A stretch of DNA of 64,000 bases from Acinetobacter tjernbergiae DSM 14971 = CIP 107465 (GCF_000374425.1 NZ_KB894358.1:113845-177844); one strand, 5' to 3'. Counted from the stretch's first letter, positions 20,348-29,742 are shown. Program-made: numbers and translations. Notes: generated by a model from the letters alone, not told the origin.

Positions 20348-21070
20348 ATGCGCTTGCAATTCGCAGCAATCACTTTAACAGCAATCACTTTAACAGGCTG
20401 TGCCACACTTAAACCAATGGAATTACAACCTGAGTTTTGGCAACAGTCCAACAAAAAAGTCGCTGTAGTTGTATATGAACTACCTAAAACAGCGGCTTAT
20501 AAAGCAGGTAATCAAGGATTGTTGGATATCGCCATCAATAATGCGATTTCTAATAAATTTGATAACTTTGTATCTAGTCTACAATTTGAACCATATAGCG
20601 CACTTGCAGAAGATATTGAAAAAGAATTTGATCAACGCGGTTTTGATGCAACTGTTGTAAAGGTAGATGTAAAAAATGTTCCTACTTTGGTCAAAACACC
20701 TGAACAGAAAAAGAACCCTGCCATTTTTCAGATGAACCTCGCCGCTGTATCAGAGCTAAAAGATAAAGATCTTGTATTTATTATTACGAGTACCCAAGTT
20801 GGCACAACCCGATCTTATTATAGTGTTGTGCCAACCTCTGCACCTCAAGGTATATATGGAGGAATTGCCCATCTCGTTGATGTAAAAACCAATGAAATTA
20901 AATGGTGGAAACCTGTAAGTGTAATAAAACCTGTAAATGGTGATTGGGATCAACCACCATCTTATCCAAATGTTTCACAAGCAGTGGATTTAGCAATCGA
21001 AGCATCAAAACAAGAGTATAAAAAGCAATTATTCAACAATAAAACACCAAATACGGTGATAACTAATTAA
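20348..21070 (+). CDS. Predicted outer-membrane lipoprotein of unknown function
   Basis: The N-terminus is a lipoprotein signal ending in the lipobox LTGC (Cys at about residue 18); the residue after the Cys is Ala, so outer-membrane sorting is likely. The mature part (about 222 residues) alternates beta-rich (KKVAVVVYELPKT, DLVFIITSTQVGTTRSYYSVV) and helical segments. I do not recognise a family. It is followed after four bases by another exported protein gene, so the two probably act together at the envelope. An AAGGA precedes the ATG. Confidence 0.75.
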   Translation: MRLQFAAITLTAITLTGCATLKPMELQPEFWQQSNKKVAVVVYELPKTAAYKAGNQGLLDIAINNAISNKFDNFVSSLQFEPYSALAEDIEKEFDQRGFDATVVKVDVKNVPTLVKTPEQKKNPAIFQMNLAAVSELKDKDLVFIITSTQVGTTRSYYSVVPTSAPQGIYGGIAHLVDVKTNEIKWWKPVSVIKPVNGDWDQPPSYPNVSQAVDLAIEASKQEYKKQLFNNKTPNTVITN

Positions 21071-21074
21071 TATT

Positions 21075-21920
21075 ATGAATAAACTCAACAAACTCTCTTG
21101 GTTTGTGGCTGTCGTTATCTTTACTTTTACCTCATCTGTGTCCGCAGATGAGGTGCTAACGCCACCACAAGCAGCAATCAAAATTTCTTTAGCTAGCAGT
21201 GATACCGATTTCTCAATTGATATGACGAATGCAGCAGCCGTACCAGTCCCGATACAAGCAGTTCAAGGGGTAGACCCTTTAGTTGCATTAACTGGTGTTA
21301 TTATTGGTTATATGGCAGTAGATAAAATTAGTTCAACAGCTGAACAAGCTGAACAAAAAAAGAAAATTCCCCATCTTTTAGAAATATCAGAAACAATTAA
21401 TCCTCATCTTCTGCTCAAAAACCAATTTAACTCAGAAATCATCAAATACCCAAAGTGGGCAGATGGTCGCTCATATCAGTTAGATATAGCACCTGAATAT
21501 CATTTGAATGCTACGTTAAATACAATAAGGATGGTCTTCAAATATCACTTAAAAGCATCAAAACCAAATACTAAAAGTGAATCAACAAAAGCTAATATTT
21601 ATATCTTCCACAACCTTGATCAAGAAACAAGTAATCCTGAAAAAATAAAAACTTGGGAAGAAGCCAATGAAGAAAAGCTTAAAAATACCTTTCTACAAAG
21701 TGCAATTTTACTCACAGATGCTTTTTCAAATATAGATGTAAATCAAACACTCAATAGTGATTTTTTAATCGCAACTACTTTTAATGATGAGAAACTAAGG
21801 GGTTTTGCAATTAAACAAGATCACGATTGGTTATGGCTATTAGACCAAAATAAAAATATTTATATTCTAAAACCTAAACGCACCTTTGTTCTTAAGGCTG
21901 GCAATTTAAAAACAAGCTAA
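21075..21920 (+). CDS. Exported hypothetical protein
   Basis: This 281-residue protein has a clear Sec signal peptide (WFVAVVIFTFTSSVSA, cleavage before DEVLTPP). A hydrophobic stretch at about residues 68-85 (DPLVALTGVIIGYMAV) could be a buried or membrane-associated helix. The C-terminal half is mixed and carries no motif I know. It begins four bases after the preceding lipoprotein gene and is followed by a terminator, so the two form a small operon of unknown envelope function. Confidence 0.72.
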   Translation: MNKLNKLSWFVAVVIFTFTSSVSADEVLTPPQAAIKISLASSDTDFSIDMTNAAAVPVPIQAVQGVDPLVALTGVIIGYMAVDKISSTAEQAEQKKKIPHLLEISETINPHLLLKNQFNSEIIKYPKWADGRSYQLDIAPEYHLNATLNTIRMVFKYHLKASKPNTKSESTKANIYIFHNLDQETSNPEKIKTWEEANEEKLKNTFLQSAILLTDAFSNIDVNQTLNSDFLIATTFNDEKLRGFAIKQDHDWLWLLDQNKNIYILKPKRTFVLKAGNLKTS

Positions 21921-21962
21921 GCTCACAAAATTCATCGCCTAAATATATATAGAGTATTTCAC

Positions 21963-21991
21963 GAAAAGACAGCATTCATGCTGTCTTTTTT
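21963..21991 (+). terminator. Rho-independent terminator
   Basis: AAAAGACAGCA, a four-base loop (TTCA), then TGCTGTCTTTTTT ending in a T run, 42 bases after the stop of the exported protein gene. Confidence 0.9.
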
Positions 21992-22099
21992 ATGAACTAT
22001 TCTCTGAATTAATGATTTATTTAAAACACTTACCCTTTTTCTAAAAAATTCTATAGAACGCTTGCATTTAATAGCGTCTTTATGACAATATATATTTAC

Positions 22100-22112
22100 T
22101 GGCTTTAAGCCA
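22100..22112. promoter_or_regulatory. 13-bp palindrome upstream of the prs-nadV operon
   Basis: TGGCTTTAAGCCA is a perfect inverted repeat 21 bases before the start of the PRPP synthetase-like gene. NrtR, encoded just downstream, represses NAD salvage genes elsewhere, so this is a candidate operator. The sequence does not obviously match an NrtR motif I know, so the link is only positional. Confidence 0.35.
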
Positions 22113-22133
22113 CTATAAATGAGAAGTTAAAAA

Positions 22134-23018
22134 ATGACGATTCAACTTATGACAGCTCAAACGAATGTTCCCATCGAGTTTTTGCAGTTTTCAGGTGGTG
22201 AACGTCATATTCAACTCAAACAAAATCTATTAGATCAGCTGCAAGAAAACACGCAGATCAAAGCCTCACTGAATAACAGTGCAGACGTGATGGATTATCT
22301 GCTATTGGAAAATGTGTTGCTTGAGCAAGGCTCTCTCCTTTCTGTGGAAATCCCTTATTTCCCTTATGCACGTCAAGACCGCATCTGTACACAAGGTCAA
22401 GCCTTTTCACTAGACTTAATGACTAAATTATTGAATAGCAATACAGAAAAATTTGCAGGACAGCGTCAAAAAATTGTGGTGTGGGATTGTCATAGTCAAG
22501 TGACCCTTGAACTATTACGCCAAAATACCCGCTTCCAACAGGTGATCAATATCGAACCAATTCAGATCATTCAACAAAGTGAAGCATTGATGCAGATCTT
22601 AACCGCCGACAATACGATTTTGGTCTGCCCCGATGCAGGCGCAACACAACGTACCCAAACGATTGCGAATGGCATCAACTCACAACGTCATAATGCGATC
22701 GAGATGATTCACTGTGAAAAACAACGTGATCCTAGCACTGGAAAAATTAGTACAACGACAGTGAATAGCCCTGATCTGACAGGAAAAACCGCAGTGATCA
22801 CCGATGATATTTGTGATGGCGGTGCAACCTTTATTGGTATTGCCAAACAACTGCGCAGCCTAAATTGCCAAAACATTATTTTATATGTCACGCATGGCAT
22901 TTTTAGCAAAGGTTTAACCGTATTCGATGGACTGATTGATCAAGTGTTTACGAGTAGCAGCTTGGTTCAAGTAGAGCCCACCAAACTCAATATCATTAAT
23001 TTTCAAAACCAAGATTAA
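22134..23018 (+). CDS. Ribose-phosphate pyrophosphokinase-like protein of the NAD salvage cluster
   Basis: This 294-residue PRPP synthetase-family protein has the active-site stretch PYFPYARQDR and the PRPP-binding loop VITDDICDGGATF (DDxxDGGAT, close to the canonical DDxxDTGGT). It is shorter than housekeeping Prs (about 315 residues) and is probably a paralogue. Next to nadV it would supply the PRPP that NadV consumes. It is separated from nadV by 19 bases that contain a GAGGAG ribosome-binding site, so the two are co-transcribed. Confidence 0.88.
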   Translation: MTIQLMTAQTNVPIEFLQFSGGERHIQLKQNLLDQLQENTQIKASLNNSADVMDYLLLENVLLEQGSLLSVEIPYFPYARQDRICTQGQAFSLDLMTKLLNSNTEKFAGQRQKIVVWDCHSQVTLELLRQNTRFQQVINIEPIQIIQQSEALMQILTADNTILVCPDAGATQRTQTIANGINSQRHNAIEMIHCEKQRDPSTGKISTTTVNSPDLTGKTAVITDDICDGGATFIGIAKQLRSLNCQNIILYVTHGIFSKGLTVFDGLIDQVFTSSSLVQVEPTKLNIINFQNQD

Positions 23019-23037
23019 AAGCACGAGGAGTATAAAA

Positions 23038-24525
23038 ATGAGTATTAAAATTAACCCACTCAATGCAATTGATTTCTACAAAGCAGACCACCGTCGTCAG
23101 TATCCAGTGGGAACTGAATACGTCTATGCCAACTTTACGCCTCGCTCATCGCGTTTAGCCAAAATGCTGCCTGATTTTGATGACAAGATTGTGTTCTTTG
23201 GTCTGCAAGGCTTTATCAAACATTTTTTGATTGAAACATGGAATGAGGGCTTTTTTAATCAACCCAAAGCCAAAGTGGTCGCAGCCTATAAACGCCGTAT
23301 GGACAACGCTTTAGGTGAAGGAGCTGTGCCTGTTGAACACATTGAAGCCTTGCACGATCTCGGCTATTTACCCTTAAAAATTAAAGCATTGCAAGAAGGT
23401 AGCCGAGTCAATATCAAAGTGCCAGTATTGACCATTATCAACACTGATCCAAACTTCTTTTGGTTAACCAATTATGTTGAAACCGTGCTCAGTGCCGAGC
23501 TATGGAAAAGCTGTACCACTGCAACCATCGCTTATGAATACAAGCGTTTATTAACACAATATGCAGAAAAAACGGGCGCACCTTTAGATTTCATCCCAGT
23601 TCAAGGACATGATTTCAGTAGCCGAGGGATGAGTGGGATCTATGATGCTGCCCAATCGGGTGTGGGTCACTTAACCAGTTTTATCGGTACCGATTCAGTC
23701 GCTTCCATTGATTATGCAGAAGAATATTACAATGCAACTGGTGTCGTGGGCGTTTCAGTACCTGCAACCGAACACAGTGTGATGTGTATGGGCAGTGAAG
23801 AAAGTGAAATCGAGACCTTTAGACGTTTGATCTGTGAGCTTTATCCTACAGGCATCGTCAGTATCGTTTCTGATACTTGGGATTTCTGGCGTGTGATTAC
23901 TGAGTTTAGCGTGGCATTAAAAGCAGAGATTTTAAAACGCCAACCCAATACCCTCGGACTCGCCAAAGTGGTGTTTCGTCCAGATTCAGGTGATCCAGTA
24001 AAGATTATCTGTGGTGATCCTGATGCAGAGATGGATAGTCCTGCTTATAAAGGTGCGGTGCAATGTTTATGGGAGATTTTTGGCGGAACAGAAACCGCAC
24101 AAGGCTATAAAGTGCTAAATGAACGGGTTGGTTTGATCTATGGTGACTCAATCACACTAGAACGTGCGCAAAACATCTTAAAAGGTTTGTCAGCCAAAGG
24201 CTTTGCCTCTAATAATCTAGTCTTTGGGATTGGTAGTTATACTTATAACTATTTGACTCGTGATACTTTTGGTTTTGCAGTTAAAGCCACTTGGGGACAA
24301 GTGAATGGTGTAAGTCGTGAACTGTTTAAAGACCCTGTAACGGATTCAGGCGTTAAAAAATCAGCTAAGGGTTTATTACGAGTAGAACAAACGGTGAATG
24401 GCTTCGAACTATTTGATCAACAAAGTTTTGAACAGGAAAATATGGGCGCACTGCAAACTGTATTTGAAAATGGTCAATTGTTAAGAGAATGCTCGCTTGA
24501 TCAAATTCGAGAGAGATTGATCTAA
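23038..24525 (+). CDS. nadV: Nicotinamide phosphoribosyltransferase
   Basis: NadV (495 residues) converts nicotinamide and PRPP to nicotinamide mononucleotide, a one-step salvage route to NAD. Family features include NPLNAIDFYKADHRRQYP at the N-terminus, TPRSSRL, VQGHDFSSRGMSG and the phosphate-binding RPDSGDP motif, plus SNNLVFGIGSYTYN near the C-terminus. The ribosome-binding site is strong (GAGGAG). The nadV/prs/nrtR arrangement is known in Acinetobacter and supports the call. Confidence 0.94.
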   Translation: MSIKINPLNAIDFYKADHRRQYPVGTEYVYANFTPRSSRLAKMLPDFDDKIVFFGLQGFIKHFLIETWNEGFFNQPKAKVVAAYKRRMDNALGEGAVPVEHIEALHDLGYLPLKIKALQEGSRVNIKVPVLTIINTDPNFFWLTNYVETVLSAELWKSCTTATIAYEYKRLLTQYAEKTGAPLDFIPVQGHDFSSRGMSGIYDAAQSGVGHLTSFIGTDSVASIDYAEEYYNATGVVGVSVPATEHSVMCMGSEESEIETFRRLICELYPTGIVSIVSDTWDFWRVITEFSVALKAEILKRQPNTLGLAKVVFRPDSGDPVKIICGDPDAEMDSPAYKGAVQCLWEIFGGTETAQGYKVLNERVGLIYGDSITLERAQNILKGLSAKGFASNNLVFGIGSYTYNYLTRDTFGFAVKATWGQVNGVSRELFKDPVTDSGVKKSAKGLLRVEQTVNGFELFDQQSFEQENMGALQTVFENGQLLRECSLDQIRERLI

Positions 24526-24575
24526 GCAAAACTCTCTATGATTAAAACACATCCAGTGATTAGATACTCGGAAAA

Positions 24576-24720
24576 GTCATCCGCAACCTGCATGGTATTA
24601 AAAGAATATCTGCACGATTCTCTTTACTAGAATTAAATAGATGCAAGTGGTGAACAGGTTTTGCGGATGACAATGGTTTTGCCTACTTTTGCCAAAACAA
24701 AAGTAGGTCGAGCCGAAGGC
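24576..24720. repeat. Compound inverted-repeat element between nadV and nrtR
   Basis: The outer arms GTCATCCGCAACCTG (24576-24590) and CAGGTTTTGCGGATGAC (24655-24671) are inverted with a two-base difference and enclose 64 bases. A separate perfect 10-bp hairpin follows, CCTACTTTTG/CAAAAGTAGG with a CCAAAA loop (24682-24707), and then GCCGAAGGC. There is no T run to make it a simple terminator. It looks like a palindromic intergenic repeat, possibly a miniature element. The TACTTTT-n-AAAAGTA hairpin also occurs at 31234-31261. Confidence 0.6.
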
Positions 24721-24794
24721 TTATCCTAAAATATGATGAGAACCCAATAAGACTCCGCTATGATATTACTTTATTCCGATTTCTTAATATTTCT

Positions 24795-25562
24795 ATGAGT
24801 AAGGAAACTATCCATACCTCCGAACAGGAATACCTTGCCCACTATCAAAAAACAGACTATGACACGCCTCTGTTTACGGTCGATATGGCAATTTTTTCTG
24901 TAGCAAAAGGTCAATTACAAGTCTTAATGATTCAACGCTCCAACTTTCCCGAAAAAGGCAAATGGGCGCTACCGGGTGGCTTTGTCGATTTAAAAACCGA
25001 TCCAGACTTAATGGCAACAGCCCACCGTAAACTGCTTGAAAAAACAGGGATTCATTCCCCGTATCTTGAACAAGTTGAGACCATCGGCAATCAATATCGT
25101 GATCCACGCGGTTGGTCAATCACTTCACTATACTTTGCCCTAATTGATTTTAATAAATTTCAAATCCAACAAAGTACAACAACAGAAAAAAGTGAGTGGC
25201 TTTCTATAAATGAAGCCTTGAAACTTGATTTAGCCTTCGATCATAAAGACTTACTACAGCTAGCATTTGATCGTCTTTGTAACAAAACCCGCTATACAGC
25301 CTTACCTGCTAGTCTCATGCCTGAGTTATTTACGCTGACTGAATTACAAACCATTTATGAAATTATTTTAGGTCATACATTAGAAAAGAAATCATTTAGA
25401 CGTCGTATGCAAGAAGCAGCTGTCGTTGAGGAAACAGGGCAGCAAAAGATTGTCGGCAAACGCCCTGCCCAACTGTTTCGTTATGCACTCGACAATTATC
25501 ATTTCACTTTTCCACGTATGTTAGAAACACCACGTCATCCGACTGAAAATGAAAAGAGCTAA
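24795..25562 (+). CDS. nrtR: NrtR-type Nudix-related transcriptional regulator
   Basis: This 255-residue protein has an N-terminal Nudix fold (about residues 25-150) and a C-terminal winged helix (about 165-235, FTLTELQTIYEIILGHTLEKKSF). The Nudix box is GGFVDLKTDPDLMATAHRKL followed by LEKTG. The first Glu and the RE...EE core are changed, so hydrolysis is unlikely and the domain should sense ADP-ribose or NAD. NrtR proteins repress NAD biosynthesis and salvage genes, which fits the adjacent prs-nadV. The ATG at 24795 has no strong ribosome-binding site. Confidence 0.85.
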   Translation: MSKETIHTSEQEYLAHYQKTDYDTPLFTVDMAIFSVAKGQLQVLMIQRSNFPEKGKWALPGGFVDLKTDPDLMATAHRKLLEKTGIHSPYLEQVETIGNQYRDPRGWSITSLYFALIDFNKFQIQQSTTTEKSEWLSINEALKLDLAFDHKDLLQLAFDRLCNKTRYTALPASLMPELFTLTELQTIYEIILGHTLEKKSFRRRMQEAAVVEETGQQKIVGKRPAQLFRYALDNYHFTFPRMLETPRHPTENEKS

Positions 25563-25585
25563 GGCAAAACCCTAGCTCTAAAAAT

Positions 25586-27190
25586 TTACTTCCAAGTTTG
25601 ACGAATCATATCGACTGCTTTCTCAGCAATCATGATTGCTGGTGCATTGGTGTTACCATTCACAACCGTTGGCATAATGGAAGCATCAATCACACGAAGC
25701 CCATCAATACCATAAACTTTCAGCTCAGGGTCCACTACTGCCATTTCATCCACACCCATCTTACAACTACCCACTGGATGATAAACCGTGTCGACACGTT
25801 GACGTAAAACCTCACGAATTTCATCGTCAGACTTCACATTGGCAGTAAACATATCTTCTTTGATTTTTTCATTTAACGCAGGTGCGTTCATTAACTTCTG
25901 TGTAACCTTATAGCCATCGACCATATCCTGAAGATCTTGTTCATCCTCTAAGAATTTAAAATCAATCAATAATGGATCATCCACATTTTTACCACTGAGT
26001 TTGACTGAACCACGCGCACGTGGATTCAATAAACACACATGACATGAAATACCATGACCTGCATGCATCGTGCGAGCATGGTTATCTACTACAGCAATCA
26101 CAAAGTGCAATTGTAAATTCGGCTTATCTAACTCAGGACGGCTTTTTAGAAAACCACCACATTCAGCATAATTGGTCGTGATCAAACCACGGCGTTCTTT
26201 ACGATAACGTCCAATCTGCTTGACTAGATCTAGGCTTCCACCCACTGACACCCCAAAGGTTCCATCCATTTGCTTGGTCTTATAAGCAAAAATAAAATCA
26301 GGATGGTCATGCAGGTTTTCCCCAACACCAACAAGGTCTTTCACCACAGGGATACCATGCTTTTCCAACTCTTGACGTGGGCCAATCCCTGATAACATCA
26401 ACACTTGTGGCGATTGGAATGCACCAGCAGAGAGTAAAACCTCTTTTTTAGCATTAATGATCGTGGTTTGCCCTTTATGTTTATACTCCACCCCAACAGC
26501 ACGACCATTTTCAATCACAATACGAGCAACCATTGCTTGTGTGATGACATGTAGGTTTGGACGTTTACCCAAATAAGGCAATAAATATCCTCGTGCAGCA
26601 CTCCAACGCTCACCATTTTTTTGTGTAACTTGATAAACCCCCAAGCCCTCTTGCTCAGCGCCATTAAAGTCATCATTCAATGGATAGCCAACTTGTTGAG
26701 CAGCTTCAACAAATGTTTTTTGATAAGGATTGTCTGAACGTAGCTCTCCAATATTCAATGGGCCATGCTGTCCATGATATTGATTACGAATGCGTTCGTT
26801 ATGTTCTGATTTTATAAAATAAGGCAGTACTTCTTGATATGACCAACCTGTATTGCCTAGAGCAGCCCAATGGTCATAGTCACTGTGATGTCCACGGATA
26901 TACACCATCGCATTAATCGCAGAACTCCCCCCTAAACATTTCCCGCGAGGTTGATAACCCTTACGCCCATTTAAACCTTTTTGTGGAATAGTCTCCAAAG
27001 CCCAGTTATTCAGTTTTGTAGGAATACTAATCACAGCAGCAGCAGGTGTATTCACCAACCAACTATTCCCATCACCACCTGCTTCTAGTAAACATACTGA
27101 TATATTTGGATTTTCTGAAAGCCGACCTGCAAGTACACAACCTGCTGAGCCACCACCAATAATTACAAAATCAAAAGCTGCTTGTGTCAT
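25586..27190 (-). CDS. GMC-family FAD-dependent alcohol/choline dehydrogenase
   Basis: This flavoprotein of about 534 residues oxidises alcohol groups. The N-terminal ADP-binding motif is FVIIGGGSAGCVLAGRLSE. GMC signatures follow: GKCLGGSSAINAMVYIRGHHSDYDHWA, and the second signature GAFQSPQVLMLSGIG. The active-site His and Asn are in VYHPVGSCKMG and GNTNAPAIMIAEKA. It resembles AlkJ- and BetA-like enzymes; without synteny the substrate (medium-chain alcohol, choline or polyethylene glycol) stays open. I use the ATG at 27188-27190 because CAGGGA precedes it; an in-frame ATG seven codons upstream lacks such a site. Confidence 0.88.
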   Translation of the reverse strand: MTQAAFDFVIIGGGSAGCVLAGRLSENPNISVCLLEAGGDGNSWLVNTPAAAVISIPTKLNNWALETIPQKGLNGRKGYQPRGKCLGGSSAINAMVYIRGHHSDYDHWAALGNTGWSYQEVLPYFIKSEHNERIRNQYHGQHGPLNIGELRSDNPYQKTFVEAAQQVGYPLNDDFNGAEQEGLGVYQVTQKNGERWSAARGYLLPYLGKRPNLHVITQAMVARIVIENGRAVGVEYKHKGQTTIINAKKEVLLSAGAFQSPQVLMLSGIGPRQELEKHGIPVVKDLVGVGENLHDHPDFIFAYKTKQMDGTFGVSVGGSLDLVKQIGRYRKERRGLITTNYAECGGFLKSRPELDKPNLQLHFVIAVVDNHARTMHAGHGISCHVCLLNPRARGSVKLSGKNVDDPLLIDFKFLEDEQDLQDMVDGYKVTQKLMNAPALNEKIKEDMFTANVKSDDEIREVLRQRVDTVYHPVGSCKMGVDEMAVVDPELKVYGIDGLRVIDASIMPTVVNGNTNAPAIMIAEKAVDMIRQTWK

Positions 27191-27419
27191 TTCTATCCCT
27201 GTTATTTTCATTTTTTAAAAAGTTAAAAATATTATGCCTAAAACTACATAAATAGGCGGCATTACTTGTCTAACAGCTCCATGCTCTACAATTAAAAATT
27301 AACTGGATATCACGAGAATCACAATAATTTATTAGCTTCTTTTCGATTCAATATTCAATTAACTTTTATTTTCAATACATTTAAAATACGCTATAAACTG
27401 AATTTATTAGAATCAATTG

Positions 27420-27884
27420 ATGATGACAATTAAGAAATTTATATATTTTTTACTATGCTACCTCACAACAAGTCTAGCATTTGCAAACAACCCAACGCCT
27501 AAACAATTTTTTAATCACTATATAACACTCAATGAAAACTTTGATCCAGCACTTGCAGATTTATACGCTGACACTGCAAAAATTCAAATCTTTCGAAAAT
27601 ACCCTCATGGTTTGGAAAGAAGCATGGCTCTCTCAGGTCTACAATGGAAAATGTTGATCAACAAAATGATGCCTATCGCTAAAGCTAGTAATGACCGTAG
27701 TAAATTTTCTAATATAAAAATTACACCTATTGCTAAAAAATATAAAATCAAAGCAGATCGCTTTTCAACAATAAAGTGTTATACCGACAAAGGCTACTAT
27801 ATGGTGATTGAACCAAAAGAAAATGGAGCATTTGAAATCATTGAAGAATATATGGAAACTCAGCCAAACTCGAATTGCGAATGA
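27420..27884 (+). CDS. Small exported protein of unknown function
   Basis: This 154-residue protein has a Sec signal (FIYFLLCYLTTSLAFA, cleavage before NNPTPKQF). The mature part (about 130 residues) has features reminiscent of SnoaL/NTF2-like folds (FFNHYITLNENFDPALADLY, then beta-rich C-terminus), but I cannot assign it. Two cysteines in the C-terminal half could form a disulfide. It stands alone, divergent from the GMC oxidoreductase. Confidence 0.65.
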   Translation: MMTIKKFIYFLLCYLTTSLAFANNPTPKQFFNHYITLNENFDPALADLYADTAKIQIFRKYPHGLERSMALSGLQWKMLINKMMPIAKASNDRSKFSNIKITPIAKKYKIKADRFSTIKCYTDKGYYMVIEPKENGAFEIIEEYMETQPNSNCE

Positions 27885-27986
27885 TCTGAATAAAATTATT
27901 TTATACAGCTTTATTCAACAATACGATGAACCAAAGTGATACTCGATATAATTAGGAATTGTGTTGAGTAAACTAAAACTTTAGAC

Positions 27987-28011
27987 GTAAAAAAACCGCT
28001 AACTTAGCGGT
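27987..28011 (-). terminator. Terminator of the tRNA operon
   Basis: ACCGCT/AGCGGT stem with an AACTT loop, followed on the minus strand by seven T residues, 24 bases after the last tRNA gene. Confidence 0.85.
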
Positions 28012-28034
28012 ATTTTATCTCATCTTTAAGATGA

Positions 28035-28111
28035 TGGTCGGAACAGTAGGATTTGAACCTACGGCCCCCTGGTCCCAAACCAGGTGCGCTACCAGACTGC
28101 GCCATGCTCCG
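28035..28111 (-). tRNA. tRNA-Pro (anticodon TGG), second copy
   Basis: 77 bases with encoded CCA. The acceptor arms CGGAGCA and TGTTCCG pair (one G-T), the anticodon loop is TTTGGGA, and the T arm contains GTAGGTTCAAATCC. It is last in the four-gene tRNA operon. It differs at several positions from the other tRNA-Pro(TGG) gene at the start of the operon. Confidence 0.96.
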
Positions 28112-28115
28112 AATG

Positions 28116-28192
28116 TGGGGTGAATGACGGGATTCGAACCCGCGACAACTGGAATCACAATCCAGGGCTCTACCAACTGAGCTACATCCACC
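28116..28192 (-). tRNA. tRNA-His (anticodon GTG)
   Basis: 77 bases with the extra G-1 paired to C73 that marks tRNA-His, anticodon loop ATTGTGATT, T arm GGGTTCGAATCC and encoded CCA. Confidence 0.97.
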
Positions 28193-28230
28193 ATAACATG
28201 TTTTGATTCTATGTACCAAGCTACCAAAAA

Positions 28231-28307
28231 TGGCGCGCCTGACAGGATTCGAACCTGTGACCATCCGCTTAGAAGGCGGATGCTCTATCCAACTGAGCTA
28301 CAGGCGC
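28231..28307 (-). tRNA. tRNA-Arg (anticodon TCT)
   Basis: 77 bases. Acceptor GCGCCTG pairs with CAGGCGC, the discriminator is G, CCA is encoded, and the anticodon loop is CTTCTAA. It reads AGA codons. Confidence 0.97.
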
Positions 28308-28377
28308 ATAACGATGATAATAATATCAAGCGATACTTCGCCGATTTTAAAGCAATGTTTTACAACATTATTTTAAA

Positions 28378-28454
28378 TGGTCGGAGCAGTAGGATTCGAA
28401 CCTACGACCCCCTGGTCCCAAACCAGGTGCACTACCAGGCTGTGCTATGCTCCG
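28378..28454 (-). tRNA. tRNA-Pro (anticodon TGG), first copy
   Basis: 77 bases with encoded CCA. Acceptor CGGAGCA pairs perfectly with TGCTCCG, and the anticodon loop is TTTGGGA. It is the first gene of the tRNA operon Pro-Arg-His-Pro. D-stem differences from the second Pro gene are compensatory (GCAC/GTGC against GCGC/GCGC). Confidence 0.97.
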
Positions 28455-28585
28455 ATTTTCTCAGCTTTTATTGTATCGCACATCGTGCGGTACGGTGTGC
28501 ATTCTAGGCTTGACGTCGCATCACGTCAACACCTAGTTTTAAAAAAAATGCTTTTTCCTTATCAAATGTATATTTAACAAGCATT

Positions 28586-29650
28586 TTAACGCTTTAGCGA
28601 GGCACTAAAGTTCAACATTCGATCTAATGGTAATTTTGCTCGTTCAGCAAGCGCAGGATCAACGTGTATTTCTTGATCAGCATGCTGCAATACATGCAAA
28701 ATTCCATCCAATTCATTCATTGCCATCCACGGGCAATGCGCGCATGAGCGACAGGTTGCCCCCTCACCTGCGGTTGGTGCTTCAAATAATTCTTTATCTG
28801 GTGCAGCTTGCTGCATTTTATAAAAAATGCCACGGTCTGTTGCTACAATCATTTGTTTATGCGGCAAGGTCTGAGCTGCTTTAATCAGTTGCGAGGTGCT
28901 TCCCACCGCATCAGCAATATCCACCACAGATTCAGGTGACTCTGGATGAACTAAAACCGCTGCATCTGGATAGAGCGCTTTCATTTGCGCAATACCACGG
29001 GCACGGAATTCTTCATGCACGATACATGCACCATCCCACAACAACATTTCAGCGCCCGTTTTCTTTTGAATATAGCGACCTAAATGCTGATCTGGTGCCC
29101 AAATAATTTTTTCGCCCAAACTATCTAAATGTTCAATAATCTCAACCGCACAACTTGATGTCACCACCCAATCGGCACGTGCTTTGACTGCTGCCGAGGT
29201 ATTGGCATACACCACCACGGTATGATCAGGATGTTGATCACAGAATGCAGAAAACTCATCGACTGGACAACCCAAGTCAAGTGAACAGGTTGCTTCTAGA
29301 GTCGGCATCAATACTGTTTTTTCAGGTGATAAAATTTTAGAGGTTTCACCCATAAATTTAACCCCAGCAACAACCAGTGTTGTCGCAGGATGATCACGTC
29401 CAAAACGTGCCATTTCTAATGAGTCAGAAACACAACCACCTGTCAGTTCCGCAAGCTCTTGCACTTCAGGATCGCAATAATAATGTGCGACAAGTACAGC
29501 ATTGCGTTTTTTAAGCTCTGCTGCAATTTGCGCAAACTTTTCTTGTTTCACTTCTGGGCTAAGACGATTGTCTTTTGGGTCACCCAAACGATCTAAATGC
29601 GCCTGCACAATATTTTTGGCTTCGTTCGCAATTAAATTCGCATCATTCAT
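28586..29650 (-). CDS. nadA: Quinolinate synthase
   Basis: NadA (354 residues) condenses iminoaspartate with dihydroxyacetone phosphate to quinolinate in de novo NAD synthesis. It carries a 4Fe-4S cluster. The conserved substrate-site stretch [19 protein letters not shown] and cysteines in [15 protein letters not shown] and [13 protein letters not shown] are present, including the C-terminal CxxC(x)C cluster motif. It is a single gene upstream of the tRNA operon on the same strand. It complements the NadV salvage route encoded about 5 kb away. Confidence 0.95.
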   Translation of the reverse strand: MNDANLIANEAKNIVQAHLDRLGDPKDNRLSPEVKQEKFAQIAAELKKRNAVLVAHYYCDPEVQELAELTGGCVSDSLEMARFGRDHPATTLVVAGVKFMGETSKILSPEKTVLMPTLEATCSLDLGCPVDEFSAFCDQHPDHTVVVYANTSAAVKARADWVVTSSCAVEIIEHLDSLGEKIIWAPDQHLGRYIQKKTGAEMLLWDGACIVHEEFRARGIAQMKALYPDAAVLVHPESPESVVDIADAVGSTSQLIKAAQTLPHKQMIVATDRGIFYKMQQAAPDKELFEAPTAGEGATCRSCAHCPWMAMNELDGILHVLQHADQEIHVDPALAERAKLPLDRMLNFSASLKR

Positions 29651-29733
29651 AAAGCGTCTTCTCTATCCTGCGTGCTTGCATCGCTGCAAACTTATAACGT
29701 GGGTATTTTGGTGATCATTTGGGATAAATCACT

Positions 29734-29742
29734 TTATCCACA
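29734..29742 (+). promoter_or_regulatory. Perfect DnaA box between argJ and nadA
   Basis: TTATCCACA lies in the short space upstream of nadA, close to the argJ terminator. It is an exact consensus match; whether DnaA uses it is unknown. Confidence 0.4.

Noticed and set aside
28004..28577. Several overlapping frames across the tRNA cluster, such as one reading GAPDRIRTCDHPLRRR
   Set aside because: They are translations of tRNA genes and a well-known false-annotation source.
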